A DNA stretch of 64,000 nucleotides from Cytobacillus oceanisediminis (GTDB lineage Bacteria > Bacillota > Bacilli > Bacillales > Cytobacillaceae), in the NCBI RefSeq assembly GCF_022811925.1, contig NZ_CP065511.1:3217501-3281500 (forward strand). The letters are read 5' to 3'. Shown here piece after piece: positions 1 through 9,100 of the stretch. A program made the translations under genes and the position numbers. Within the stretch, counting starts at the first letter, position 1. The number at the start of each line of letters is the position of its first letter. The notes beneath the pieces were generated by a model. The model saw only the letters and a program-made list of their open reading frames with translations, was not told the origin of the DNA and made no database searches.

Positions 1-85
1 TCCACATAATCATTATTTCCTTGTTATGTCCCAAAAGTCTTTGGAAGGGGGTCGCCCCGTACTGTGATTCCTCAATTCTTGCCAT
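1..85 (-). CDS. Carboxymuconolactone decarboxylase / AhpD-like protein, 5' end only
   Basis: The minus strand opens an ATG at 85 behind a strong CAAGGAGGG ribosome binding site and stays open to the window edge. The visible residues begin MARIEESQYGATPFQRLLGH and continue NKEIMIMW, which fits the start of carboxymuconolactone decarboxylase (AhpD-fold) proteins, small enzymes that act on peroxides or lactones. Only 28 residues are visible, so the catalytic CxxC region cannot be checked. It is divergent from the Lrp-type regulator at 207, which may control it. Confidence 0.5.
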   Translation of the reverse strand, partial: MARIEESQYGATPFQRLLGHNKEIMIMW

Positions 86-206
86 AATTAATCCCTCCTT
101 GTATTATTTATCATATCGAATTATTTCATCGCTTCACATTAAGTTTGAAATGCAGTTTTCAATATTTCATTAAAAATTTAACGAAAATGAGGGAAATAAG
201 ATTTAT

Positions 207-647
207 ATGAAAATCGATGATATTGATAAGAAAATAATAGATGTATTAAGCGAAGATAGCAGATTATCAATGAGCGCGCTTGGAAGAAAAATCAATTTAT
301 CTTCTCCATCGGTTACAGATCGTGTTAGGAAAATGGAATCACTTGGAATAATTAAGAAGTACACATTGGAAGTGGATTATGAGAAATTAGGGCTTCCAAT
401 CCAATGCATAATAGAAGCAACTGTTAAAAATGGGGACTATAGCTCTTTTAGGAAATATATTGAGGAGTTACCAAATGTAGAATTCTGTTATCGGATTGCA
501 GGAAATGCCTGTTATATGCTAAAAATACAATTCGACTCTTTTAGAAAGGCAGAAGGGTTTATTGAAAATGTAAGTCCGTATGCCCGTACTGTCACACATT
601 TTATTTTTTCGGAGGTCCAGACCAATTTGAAAATGAGTACCCAATAG
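207..647 (+). CDS. Lrp/AsnC-family transcriptional regulator
   Basis: A 146-residue protein with the standard two-domain Lrp layout: an N-terminal winged helix-turn-helix (about residues 5-50, with LSMSALGRKINLSSPSVTDR as the recognition region) and a C-terminal RAM ligand-binding domain (about 65-140). Family members sense amino acids or small metabolites and often regulate a divergent neighbour, here the AhpD-like gene starting at 85. A GAGGG ribosome site lies about 12 bases before the ATG. Full length; the effector cannot be inferred. Confidence 0.92.
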   Translation: MKIDDIDKKIIDVLSEDSRLSMSALGRKINLSSPSVTDRVRKMESLGIIKKYTLEVDYEKLGLPIQCIIEATVKNGDYSSFRKYIEELPNVEFCYRIAGNACYMLKIQFDSFRKAEGFIENVSPYARTVTHFIFSEVQTNLKMSTQ

Positions 648-747
648 GTAATAATCAAGTATATTTAACTAATCTGACTCGTTAACACAATAAGAAAAGC
701 GGCCGCAACACAGCCTGGACTAATAGTGGTGAACTATTATATATGGA

Positions 748-800
748 AAAGGAGGTCCTTAAGGCCTCCTCTTAAGGCCTCCTCTCTTTCTTTTTTTTAA
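748..800. terminator. Bidirectional intrinsic terminator between convergent genes
   Basis: AGGAGGTCC and GGCCTCCT (750-770) form a GC-rich stem, followed by a second CCTCC copy and a run of eight T. It separates the Lrp gene from the convergent exporter gene. Confidence 0.6.
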
Positions 801-885
801 AATTTAAACCTAGGCCAGCAAAAAAGCACTTTTAATTTAATGACATTGCAATACATGGACGAATAGGAAGAGGAGGAGGTTCAAG

Positions 886-2400
886 CTAGCTTTCCTGTTG
901 AGTGTCGTTGCTAGAAATACGGTCATTTGTCAAGAAAAACACGAAAAACAACGCCAATACGGATGGTATGAGAGCCCATGTGAATGTATAACTTATTGAC
1001 TCTGCAAGGGCATCTATGATTTTATCTAGTAATGGCTCTGGCATAGTCTTACGTGCTTGCTCAGATAAAATAGAGCGTGTATCATTTTGAGCCCCTCCGG
1101 TAATCATATGATTGTTTCCGCTGGAAATTTCTTGAATTTGATCTGAAAAATTAGAACGTTGAATAATCCCATAAATGGTAATTCCCAAACTCATCCCAAG
1201 CTGTCGTAAAAATGATACTGTTGATGTGGCTGAACCCCGGCTTTCTGGTCCGAAGCTATGGATAGCTGCCATATTTATTACAGAAAAAGAAGCTCCTGTG
1301 CCTAACCCGATAATTATCATATACAATGTAACTGCAAATCTTGATGTTTCTGCTGAAACTGTACTTAGCAAGTACATCCCGATTAGCAAAATAACTGCAA
1401 AAATGAGCATGACATTCCGAAACCCGAGTTTTGGAGCAGCCGTTGCCCCTATTTGTGAGGATACTACCACACCCAGCATCATAGGAAGTAGGATTAGGCC
1501 TGAATTTGTTGCACTGCCGCCTGTTACCCCCTGAATAAAGATCGGTATATACACAATACCTACAATAAAGGAAACTCCATAAAACAAGCCTACAATCGTG
1601 CTTGAAGCGAAGAGTCGATCTTTAAACATAGAGAAAGAAATAACAGGATCTTCAGCACTTTTTTCCGTAATAAAAAATATTGAAAATAAAATGAAAAATC
1701 CTGCAAATAAACTTAAAATTACAGTAGAGTCCCAAGTGTACTCATTGCCCCCAAGCTCTAGAGCAAATAGCAGACATACAATTGCTCCAACTAATGTAAT
1801 CGATCCCATCCAATCAATTTTTTGTTTCTTGCGTTCATGGGATTCTTTATAAAATAACGCGATTAACATTAATGAGAGAACACCAATAGGAAGATTGATG
1901 TAGAATATCCAATGCCAGCTGATATAATCAGTAATATATGCTCCAAGCAACGGACCGAATATACTTGATAAGCCAAAAACAGCTCCGAATAGCCCACTCA
2001 TCTTTCCTCGCTTACCGGGTGGGAAAAGATCAATAATAATGGTGAAGGTAATCGGTATTAATGCACCACCGCCAATTCCCTGTATAGCCCGATATACGCT
2101 AAGCTGCTCAATGGTCTGGGCAGTTCCGCAAAGAATTGACCCAAACATAAAAAAGATTAACCCCATCATAAAAAAACGTTTCCGTCCAAACATATCAGAA
2201 AGTTTACCAAATATCGGCATACCTGCCATTTCAGCCACCATATAAGCTGATGTTACCCAAATAAACTTATCAAGCCCTCCTAAATCCCCAACAATGGTCC
2301 CCATAGCTGTTGCAACAATGGTGTTATCCATTGAAGCCATAAGAATAGAGAGCAACAGTCCTGTTACTACCAGATTTTGTCTTCTTTGTAGCTGCTTCAT
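886..2400 (-). CDS. MFS drug:H+ antiporter, DHA2 (EmrB/QacA) family
   Basis: A 504-residue membrane protein with about 14 predicted transmembrane helices, the usual size for the DHA2 group that exports drugs or toxic compounds using the proton gradient. The first helix carries the family motif around MASMDNTIV (about residues 21-29), and the helix 2-3 loop has motif A GKLSDMFGRKR (about 65-75). The motif-C-like stretch GLSSIFGPLLGAYI follows at about 143-156. The start has a TAGGAGATATTT leader. No cognate TetR or MarR gene is adjacent. Substrate unknown. Confidence 0.9.
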   Translation of the reverse strand: MKQLQRRQNLVVTGLLLSILMASMDNTIVATAMGTIVGDLGGLDKFIWVTSAYMVAEMAGMPIFGKLSDMFGRKRFFMMGLIFFMFGSILCGTAQTIEQLSVYRAIQGIGGGALIPITFTIIIDLFPPGKRGKMSGLFGAVFGLSSIFGPLLGAYITDYISWHWIFYINLPIGVLSLMLIALFYKESHERKKQKIDWMGSITLVGAIVCLLFALELGGNEYTWDSTVILSLFAGFFILFSIFFITEKSAEDPVISFSMFKDRLFASSTIVGLFYGVSFIVGIVYIPIFIQGVTGGSATNSGLILLPMMLGVVVSSQIGATAAPKLGFRNVMLIFAVILLIGMYLLSTVSAETSRFAVTLYMIIIGLGTGASFSVINMAAIHSFGPESRGSATSTVSFLRQLGMSLGITIYGIIQRSNFSDQIQEISSGNNHMITGGAQNDTRSILSEQARKTMPEPLLDKIIDALAESISYTFTWALIPSVLALFFVFFLTNDRISSNDTQQES

Positions 2401-2806
2401 AAATATCTCCTAGCTTTTTCTAAAATTAAGGCTCTTGTTATACTTACTTTGTTGACCCACTCCAGGAAATCGAGTCCGCATGCGTTTCGATACTCCTTCT
2501 ATAAGACATATCTCCGCTTCCATCAACAGGGTAATAAATCAAAATGAGTTTTAACACCTAGCATAAAAAAGTACATTGATGGTCTCTCAATATCCAATTA
2601 CCTTCCCTTTTACATTTTAGAAAATAGGATTAAATTGTTAAATGCCAAGAATGATTTATAATCAAATTTGCCATTTAGCAATAGCATAAATATTTATTTA
2701 TCAACCACTTCTTTTAGTCCTTTATATAAAACAGCATCTAATATATATTCTATATATAGCAGAAAGCTAGTATAATCTTATTATCATTTTATGAAAGGAA
2801 TGAACT
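2401..2806. other. Intergenic stretch without a recognised gene
   Basis: AT-rich spacer between divergent genes. A TATAAT box at 2771-2776 could serve the downstream GNAT transcript, with only a poor -35 (TTCTAT). A 21-codon minus-strand ORF (2444-2509) precedes the exporter but has no convincing ribosome site. Confidence 0.4.
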
Positions 2807-2863
2807 ATGCCCAGATATCAATATCTTGACCCGCATAAAAACATAATGGAGGGAAAATATTGA
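2807..2863 (+). CDS. Putative 18-residue upstream ORF coupled to the GNAT gene
   Basis: An ATG at 2807 follows GAAAGGAATGAACT and encodes MPRYQYLDPHKNIMEGKY. Its TGA overlaps the likely TTG start of the next gene (TATTGATT), a layout typical of translational coupling. I do not recognise the peptide; it could be a leader or chance. Confidence 0.3.
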   Translation: MPRYQYLDPHKNIMEGKY

Positions 2864-3389
2864 TTAAAGAACTTAGCACAAAAGATTAATGTTAAGAAAA
2901 ATGCAGGTATCAGACTCAGAGAAATTGTTTCAAGTTTGGTCTAATCCAGAAGTAACTAGATTTATGAATATTGATAAGTTCACTGATAAAAAACAAGCAA
3001 CAGAAATGATTATATTATTTGATAAACTATCAAAAGAAAACACTGCAATTCGCTACTCAATAATTGAGTTAGAATCAAATGAAATTATTGGTTCTTGCGG
3101 TTTTAACATTTTAGATTTTGAAAATGCAAAAGCTGAAATTGGTTACGAAATTAATAAACATTATTGGGGCAAAGGATTTGCTCCTGAAGCTATTACTTGT
3201 TTAATAAGGCATGCCTTTAACGATTTAAAACTTAATCGAATAGAAGCAAGAGTAGAACCTGAAAATTTCAACTCAATTAAAGTCCTGAGAAAATTAAATT
3301 TCCGCTTTGAAGGAACAATGAGAAAAGTGGAAAGACCAAAAGGACACTTTATTGATCTCAATCTATATTCGTTGTTAGTAACAGATTAA
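2860..3389 (+). CDS. RimJ/RimL-type GNAT N-acetyltransferase, frameshifted near its start
   Basis: The protein has the GNAT fold used to acetylate amino termini or small molecules with acetyl-CoA. The core motif reads EIGYEINKHYWGKGFAPEAI (roughly residues 88-107 of the ATG 2889 frame), followed by the IEARVEPENFNSIKVLRKLNF region. The open frame starts at ATG 2889 with no ribosome site. A GGAGGG site at 2848-2853 instead points to TTG 2860. That frame encodes the expected LIKELSTK but hits a stop unless one A is restored at 2881-2883, giving the usual RLMLRKM. Either one base was lost from an A run or the assembly is wrong there. Confidence 0.8.
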
Positions 3390-3392
3390 ATC

Positions 3393-3425
3393 GACTGCCT
3401 ATACTTGTAAAAGTATGGGCTATTT
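3393..3425 (+). terminator. Intrinsic terminator after the GNAT gene
   Basis: GCCTATACTT and AAGTATGGGC pair around a short TGTAA-type loop, directly after the stop codon. Confidence 0.45.
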
Positions 3426-3569
3426 ATCATTAATAATTCGATGGAGCTACTAAACAGTTATACTAATGTGACATAAAAGCATATATTCTTGTTGACCTAA
3501 TCTGCCTCGTTCGTAATATAAGGTCACCAGTTTCTTCTGTTCGACCATATTTTATTTGGTCTTTTATAT

Positions 3570-3757
3570 CAGTAGCCAGGATAGAACGTACCTGCCCGTG
3601 GGGCTTTGACCCAGTCAGCTAAACCCTTCGCCCCCTATTTGCAGAAACATGATTGAGGCTGGTTGGGGCATAGATCTCGTATAACAAGCGAAGCTGTGAC
3701 ACTGCATAGAGGAATTAGGGGTACTGGCAAATCATTAGTTTAGGAGGAGGATTTAGA
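3570..3757 (+). ncRNA. Candidate IS110 bridge RNA region, copy A
   Basis: This stretch lies immediately 5' of the transposase, where IS110-group elements encode their bridge RNA. Blocks shared with the second copy include CAGTAGCCAGG, TAGAACGTAC, TTCGCCCCCTA, GAGGCTGGTTGGG and CTCGTATAACAAGCGAAGCT. About 30 bases between the second and third blocks differ, as expected for a target-guide loop. The assignment rests on position and conservation only. Confidence 0.45.
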
Positions 3758-3758
3758 A

Positions 3759-4735
3759 ATGAATCCAGCCATTGATCTGGATGTTTCCAAAGGGGAAAGT
3801 CAAGTTCAAGCATTTTGCAAAAAGGTAAACCTTGTCGTAAGAGTTTTAAAGTTTCGCATACTGTTGAAGGTTTTGGTTTACTTGTAGAATTCCTGGAGGA
3901 AGTAAAGAGACAAGCAGGTCAGAAACCACCCTTTGTATTAGAAGTAACAGGACATTATCATTCCCCTGTTGTTCAATATTTGGAGGATCGTGGATATTTA
4001 TTGATCATTGTTAATCCACTGATTTCTTATAAGGCTAAGTAAAAACAAATGCCGTTGATGCTTACCACTTCTGTGAGCTGTTTTATAAAGAGGAGGCTAG
4101 GGCCATATAAATAACGATGGAGTCCAGCTACTAACCTTGGGAACCCTACATGACAACACGAGAATATTACTGGGGTTTTCGTTCAGACGAAGCTGCAATT
4201 TCAAGCAAATCTAGACCAAGTCTTCCCCGAATATAGAGGGGTTTATAGTGACTTATTTTCAATCGTATCACTCTTAACTCTTTTAGAGTCTCCCTCATCT
4301 GAGGATATATTAGCGGTAAGTTTCGCTGATATGTAAGAGTCGATCTTAAAGATGGGCAAATGAATAGCTATTGAGCTCAAAGCTTCGGCAAAACGAAATC
4401 CTTTAGAAAAGACGTTTTATCAGAGTCATATATTAAATCTAGGAATGTATAAAGAGCACCTATCCAAATTAGAGTCTGAGATAGATGCCCTCGCTAAAGA
4501 AGTTGAATAATATAATATTATTAAATCTATCCCTGGTATAGGAGAAAAGATCGCTGCCACGATTATTTCAGAAATTGGGGAGATAGATTGATTTACTGAT
4601 CCTAAAAAGCTGATAGCTTTCGCTGGGGTTGATCCCAGTGTATTCAAAATCTGGTAGTTTACAAAAAATCGAATCACAAAAAGAGGATCTAGTAGGTTTT
4701 GTCACGCCTTATACTCTGCAAATAATAGTATCTAA
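3759..4735 (+). pseudogene. IS110-group transposase, degenerate
   Basis: It starts ATG 3759 behind TAGGAGGAGG and opens with the RuvC-like DEDD domain (NPAIDLDVSKGESQVQAF). It shifts frame near 3820, continues as VLEVTGHYHSPVVQYLEDRG, then shows stops and shifts to the C-terminal IPGIGEKIAATIISEIGEID segment near 4530. No intact enzyme can be made. It is more decayed than copy B. Confidence 0.75.
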
Positions 4736-4808
4736 CAACATATTTAGGCAAAATAACAGCCTGTAATGGATTTACCTCCATTAATGAGTATTGTTCAACA
4801 AATTAAAA

Positions 4809-5636
4809 TTAAAAGTAAATCCTACAAACGTTTTGGATACCTTTGGCATAAGGATCTGCCGTTATCGTATCATGCAGTTGTTTTGCTTCTTCTGTAGCAT
4901 TCTTCAATAGATATCCATGCTTTACGGCTTTAAGCATCTCTATATCATTCCCACTATCCCCAAACGCAAATGTATTCTCAACAGAGATCCTAAACTGTTT
5001 TATGACGAAGTACACTACTGCACGTTTGCCTGTATTTTGTGGAATAAAATCTACATCAAATGCATTTACCGGATCTCCAGCTAGAGGGTTACAACGGTTA
5101 ATATTGAAGTTTATTCCGCTATTGCGTGCTAGTTGTTTTATGATATCAAGATCATACTTAACCCTCGCACTATCTTCTATAAAATAATAATAATTCATTT
5201 TAAACGATTGTTGACCAAATTGTGTTTGTTTTTGTAACTGTATCCCATATAACTGTCTTAAATCATTAATAAAATCTTCAACCACTCTATGGCTAAATCC
5301 TGACCTTTTGATTCTTTTCCTCCACTCTTGATTTTGATAAAATTCTCCTTTTGGATTGATCTCCCATAACTCCGTTCCTAGGTTTGATGCAATAAAATGC
5401 GGAAGGTAGTTCATCCGAGCTGCTCTCATTTTTTTATGGATATCAGCCAAACTACTGCCTGTTACCCAACCAATTCTGATATTTTTCTTATGAACAATCC
5501 TATCAAGATACTCCTCAAGCTCATACAAATCTTTTAACTGCCAGCCTTTTAGCTCATGCGGATAGTATGTTTCGTCAAAATCAAATATCATTAAGTAGTC
5601 AGGATTTCCGTTAGAATGGTACACTTTAAATGTCAC
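4809..5636 (-). CDS. ntdB: HAD-family sugar phosphatase, NtdB-like (kanosamine-6-phosphate phosphatase type)
   Basis: A 275-residue HAD-IIB enzyme, full length for the family, starting at GTG with a GGGAGG ribosome site. Motif I is FDFDETY (nucleophile D19, acid D21), motif II is WVTGSS, and motif IV is FGDSGNDIEM near residue 228. Blocks such as PHFIASNLGTEL, INRCNPLAGDP and GYLLKNAT are, from memory, close to Bacillus subtilis NtdB, which dephosphorylates kanosamine 6-phosphate. The ntdA aminotransferase and ntdC dehydrogenase partners are absent. It is divergent from a LacI regulator, as expected for an ntdR relative. Substrate assignment is inference. Confidence 0.75.
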   Translation of the reverse strand: MTFKVYHSNGNPDYLMIFDFDETYYPHELKGWQLKDLYELEEYLDRIVHKKNIRIGWVTGSSLADIHKKMRAARMNYLPHFIASNLGTELWEINPKGEFYQNQEWRKRIKRSGFSHRVVEDFINDLRQLYGIQLQKQTQFGQQSFKMNYYYFIEDSARVKYDLDIIKQLARNSGINFNINRCNPLAGDPVNAFDVDFIPQNTGKRAVVYFVIKQFRISVENTFAFGDSGNDIEMLKAVKHGYLLKNATEEAKQLHDTITADPYAKGIQNVCRIYF

Positions 5637-5679
5637 GTTTAATACCTCCCTGTTCTATGTTATTTTTAGGTTACAGGCA

Positions 5680-5691
5680 GGGAACGTTCCC
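5680..5691. promoter_or_regulatory. LacI-type operator in the divergent ntdB/regulator promoter
   Basis: The perfect 12-bp palindrome GGGAACGTTCCC has the central CG typical of LacI-family operators. On the minus strand it falls between a TTGACC -35 (5696-5691) and a TGTAAC -10 spaced 17 bp, so a bound regulator would block the phosphatase promoter. It lies about 30 bp before the regulator's own start. Confidence 0.65.
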
Positions 5692-5720
5692 AGGTCAAAT
5701 CTTTTTTAGAGGTAAAATAA

Positions 5721-6704
5721 ATGGCTACTATTCTAGATATAGCTCGACTTAGTGGCGTTTCTAAGTCCACGGTATCACGCGTTATCAATAATCATCCTCA
5801 TGTTTCAGAAGACAGCCGAACAAGAGTAATGGAAGCAATAGAAAAGTTGTCTTTTGTTCGAAATGCACGAGGTGTACACCTTAGAACACAGTCAACAAAA
5901 ACTATTGGTGTGACTATCCCGGTCCTTGATCACCCCTATTTTAGCCCGCTTGTTGGCATGATTGCAGCAAAATGCAGAAAAGTTGGATATAAGATAGTGA
6001 TTTTCCAAACGTTTTATTCTATTGATGAGGAATATGAAATTTATGAGAAGTTAACTGAAAATGAGCTGGACGCGGTAATTATCACTCATACTTTATTAGG
6101 TGAGAAGGAGATTAAACAGAGAGTTAGAGATAAGATAGTGCTTATTTGCAACGAACCACTTCAAACAAGGCATTTAGATGTCTTTTCACTTGATGAAAGG
6201 GATGCAGTTTATTCGTCTACCCAATACCTGCTGAAGGAAGGACGCAACCACCTATTATTTTGTGCGGATGAAGAAAGAACGCCACTTCAGCGACAAAGAT
6301 GGGAAGGGTTTAAACAAGCTCATCTTGATTTAAATAAAACATGTACTATTCAGCAAAAAATAAGTGGTTACTCTACGATTGAAGAAGGTATACTACTGGG
6401 AGATGAAATTTTTTCAGGTCATTGCAATCATGATGGAATTCTTGCAGGCAGTGACTTTTTAGCGGCAGGATTACTTTCGTCAGCTAAAAAACATGGTGTT
6501 TCTGTTCCAAAAGAACTTTCCATTATTGGTTTTGACAACCACCCAATTTGCCTGACAACTTTCCCTGCACTTTCTAGCATTCAAAATCAGACTGAATTGA
6601 TGGTCAAGGATTTAATTACCTGTTTACTAGACAGACTTGGCGGTAAAGAATTTCCCACTGCAAGAAAAGTTTATAAAGGGGATCTGGTGATAAGGGGGAC
6701 CTAA
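5721..6704 (+). CDS. LacI-family transcriptional regulator, NtdR-like
   Basis: A 327-residue regulator with an N-terminal LacI helix-turn-helix (ATILDIARLSGVSKSTVSRV, residues 2-21) and hinge (about 45-60). The sugar-binding periplasmic-like domain follows, including GVTIPVLDHPYFSPL and the C-terminal LSIIGFDNHPICLTTFPAL signature. It is divergent from the NtdB-like phosphatase with a perfect palindrome between them, so it most likely controls that gene and itself. In B. subtilis the related NtdR responds to 3,3'-neotrehalosadiamine; the ligand here is unknown. Confidence 0.88.
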   Translation: MATILDIARLSGVSKSTVSRVINNHPHVSEDSRTRVMEAIEKLSFVRNARGVHLRTQSTKTIGVTIPVLDHPYFSPLVGMIAAKCRKVGYKIVIFQTFYSIDEEYEIYEKLTENELDAVIITHTLLGEKEIKQRVRDKIVLICNEPLQTRHLDVFSLDERDAVYSSTQYLLKEGRNHLLFCADEERTPLQRQRWEGFKQAHLDLNKTCTIQQKISGYSTIEEGILLGDEIFSGHCNHDGILAGSDFLAAGLLSSAKKHGVSVPKELSIIGFDNHPICLTTFPALSSIQNQTELMVKDLITCLLDRLGGKEFPTARKVYKGDLVIRGT

Positions 6705-6789
6705 GAAAGGAACATAAACCAGCTAATAGGAGTCAAGAACTTCTTATTAAAATATCTAATCCACCGTGTTATACTTTTGAAAGCAAGCC

Positions 6790-6823
6790 AAATAACCCTC
6801 CAAATTCCTTTTGGAAGGTTTTT
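6790..6823 (+). terminator. Intrinsic terminator after the LacI regulator
   Basis: AACCCTCCAAA and TTTTGGAAGGTT form a stem with one bulge, followed by TTTTTC. It may lie inside the right end of the adjacent insertion sequence. Confidence 0.5.
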
Positions 6824-6846
6824 CTTAATCTGCTGTTTTCTGTGGA

Positions 6847-8044
6847 TTAAGCCAAATCCAGGAACTGTTCATTCCTTTTTAGCATTGCGTAAATCCAGTG
6901 TAAAAGCTTGTTTACACAAGCTATCATTGCTACTTTTGAAGGCTTTCCTTCATTTCGTTTTCGATCATAATACTCTTTTAGCTTCTTGTTCCTCGAGCTT
7001 CTTATACCGCATAAAACGGCCATATACAAAGCGTGCCATAATCGGCTTGAACCTCGTTTAGTAATATGATTCATAGTAGATGTGAACTTACCTGATGCAT
7101 GGACACTGGGATCTATTCCCGCATAAGCCACAAGTTTTTTAGGGTGATTAAACCGGTCAATTTCTCCGATTTCAGAAATGATCGTTGCCGCGATTTTTCC
7201 TCCTATTCCGGGAATTGACTGGATTATCTTACATTCTTCAATTTCTTCTGCCAGGACATCTATCTCTGCCTCTATACTGGATAGGTGCTCTTGGTACTGA
7301 AGAAGCATAGTGATATACATATCCAAACTGAACAACTGACTTTGATACACACCTTGTTGGAAAGGATTTCGCTTGGCCGAATCTATTAATTTAGCTGCCC
7401 TCTCCCTGGCCCAACCCGCAGACCGTTTTATACGCATTTCCACAATTCTCTCCAGTATCTTTGCTTCACCAATCCTCAGAACATCTTCAGACGTAGGAAA
7501 CTCCTTTAAAACCTGAAGAGAGACTTTTGAAAATAAATCTCCAAATACTCCCCTATATTCCGGAAATACCTGATCAAGAATTGTGTGGAATTGAAGTTTT
7601 GCCTGAATGTAAAGGTTCGTAACGGCTTCGTATTGCCTTGACAATGTTCTTAGGTTTAGCAGCCCTAAGCCTCTTTTCTTATAAGGCTCAAATTCTTCCT
7701 TATAATACAGAATACAAAGTTGATATGCATCAAACGCATCCGTCTTTACCTTTCTTAGACTGGTTTTCTTAGCCTGATGAGAAATGATGGGATTTACCAA
7801 AATATATAGATATTGACTGTCCTCCAGACATTGAATAATCGGTGTATGGTAATGCCCTGTAGATTCAAGAATTACTGCTGACACCAGTCTTTCTTTCTAT
7901 CTCTTTCAAAAAAGAGACGAAAGTATCTAAATCCTCAGTGATATGTTTTATCTTGAAGCTCTTTCCAAATGGCTTGTCTTTATCTAGAAATGCCTGAGCT
8001 TCACTTTCCCCTTTGGCCACATCCAGGCCAACTACTGGATTCAA
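6847..8044 (-). pseudogene. IS110-group transposase with one frameshift
   Basis: The N-terminal frame starts at TTG 8044 (NPVVGLDVAKGESEAQAF) and the long open frame runs from 7884 to 6847 (345 residues). The first part carries the DEDD RuvC-like domain, with STGHYH and KTDAFDAYQL. The second carries the Tnp_20 domain, with SIPGIGGKIAATIISEIG and the presumed catalytic serine in PSVHASGKFTS. The frames join if one A is removed from the A-rich run near 7890. Only about 1 base separates it from a full 398-codon gene. Confidence 0.85.
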
Positions 8045-8049
8045 TGATT

Positions 8050-8235
8050 ATCTCTCCCTTTGTTATACTCGCCAGTAACCCCTTTACCTTCCTGTAGTTC
8101 CATAGCTTCGCTTGTTATACGAGGTCAAATTGTCCCAACCAGCCTCAAACATCATTCTACAAGTAGGGGGCGAACAGTTTATATTACGAGATCTAACTCC
8201 CACGCACCCGTACGTTCTACCCTGGCTACTGAAAT
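8050..8235 (-). ncRNA. Candidate IS110 bridge RNA region, copy B
   Basis: It sits immediately 5' of the transposase start on the minus strand and shares CAGTAGCCAGG, TAGAACGTAC, TTCGCCCCCTA, GAGGCTGGTTGGG and CTCGTATAACAAGCGAAGCT with copy A. A 30-base block between them is unrelated to copy A. Position fits the IS110-group bridge RNA. Confidence 0.45.
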
Positions 8236-8426
8236 AATAGGTCCTATAAAATAAAGAGCAACCAGTAAAAACTGGTTAACTCTATAATACGAAGCACCCT
8301 TAAGTTGAATAACCACCTTCTTCGTTAGTGCATATTTCTATCGGAATAGGTAACAAGGAACCTGTAATATCGCTTAATTAATAGGAAATGGTAAAATTAA
8401 ACTATAATAACAAAGGAGTGAAAGAA

Positions 8427-8785
8427 GTGAATATTCTCAATCAATATATTAAGGCAACAAACACCCACAATTTTGCAGAAGTTAAAAAGTTACTCCACCC
8501 TAATGCGATATACTTTTTAGTAATAGAACTTGTACAAATCATGAAGAAATTCAAAATTATTTTGAGAATGCATGGTCATTAGTTAAAGATGAGAATTATG
8601 AAGCTCATGATGTACAATGGCTATTTAGTTCTAATTCATCTTTAATTTGTACCTATATATACTTTTATGAAGGTTATATTAATGGAAAATATACAAGTGG
8701 CCGAGGTAGAGCAACCAATGTGTTTGTTAAAAATTCAGGTGTGTGGTTGATAATCCATGAACATTTAAGTCCTTTACCAATATAA
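8427..8785 (+). pseudogene. NTF2-like / SnoaL-type small protein, frameshifted
   Basis: GTG 8427 follows CAAAGGAG. The first frame encodes NILNQYIKATNTHNFAEVKK. Restoring one T in the T run near 8516 continues it as FFSNRTCTNHEEIQNYF and on to GRATNVFVKNSGVWLIIHEH. The helix, LHPNAIY and terminal VWLIIHEHLSPLP pattern is that of NTF2-like (DUF4440/SnoaL) domains. The repaired length is about 119 residues, complete for the family. Function not predictable. Confidence 0.65.
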
Positions 8786-8875
8786 TTAGAATGAAGGGGT
8801 ATCTTAGTGAGAGATCCCTCTTTTTGTTACACCTTTTGTGTCTAATGCGATATTACAGAATAGATTCTTATTAAC

Positions 8876-9000
8876 AAACCTGCCCCGTTTGTACAATAAG
8901 AAAAGCCACCTGAGATGGCAGCTGGACCTTAAAGTAATGCACCCTTTAGTTAAATAAGAAAAGGGACGCTTATTCCACAATCGCGCCCGATTGTTGAATA
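8876..9000. repeat. Cluster of three CCC-core palindromic repeats with terminator
   Basis: Cores are CTGCCCC at 8880, GCACCCT at 8939 and GCGCCCG at 8983. The third has arms CTTATTCCACAATC and GATTGTTGAATA with one mismatch. Between the first two lies AAAAGCCACC...TGGCAGCTGG, which on the minus strand is a terminator stem followed by T-rich sequence, downstream of the exporter gene at 9101. Confidence 0.7.
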
Positions 9001-9100
9001 TCCTAATTTAAAATATTTAAGATTATTTTCTGTTCCGATTAACTATATTCTAGAGATTTTTTATAGAACAAAAGCTCATTATACACAAGGATATTCTCTA

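Larger units (their letters stand above)
3560..4745 (+). mobile_element. Decayed IS110-group insertion sequence (copy A)
   Basis: A non-coding 5' region of about 190 bases is followed by a heavily mutated transposase reading frame. Both parts match the copy at 6.7-8.2 kb. Ends are approximate because IS110 elements lack clear terminal repeats. Confidence 0.65.
6720..8245 (-). mobile_element. IS110-group insertion sequence (copy B)
   Basis: A nearly complete element on the minus strand: about 190 bases of conserved 5' non-coding DNA (8050-8235), a transposase with one frameshift, and a short 3' end. It is related to copy A at 3.6-4.7 kb in the opposite orientation; together they bracket the ntdB-like pair. 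Confidence 0.75.

Noticed and set aside
2444..2509. 21-codon minus-strand ORF before the DHA2 exporter as a leader peptide
   Set aside because: No convincing ribosome site and no attenuator-like hairpins; probably chance.
6777..7061. 94-codon plus-strand ORF
   Set aside because: Antisense shadow of the IS110 transposase.
8060..8254. 64-codon plus-strand ORF
   Set aside because: It lies over the conserved 5' non-coding region of IS110 copy B; conservation there follows RNA-like blocks, not codons.
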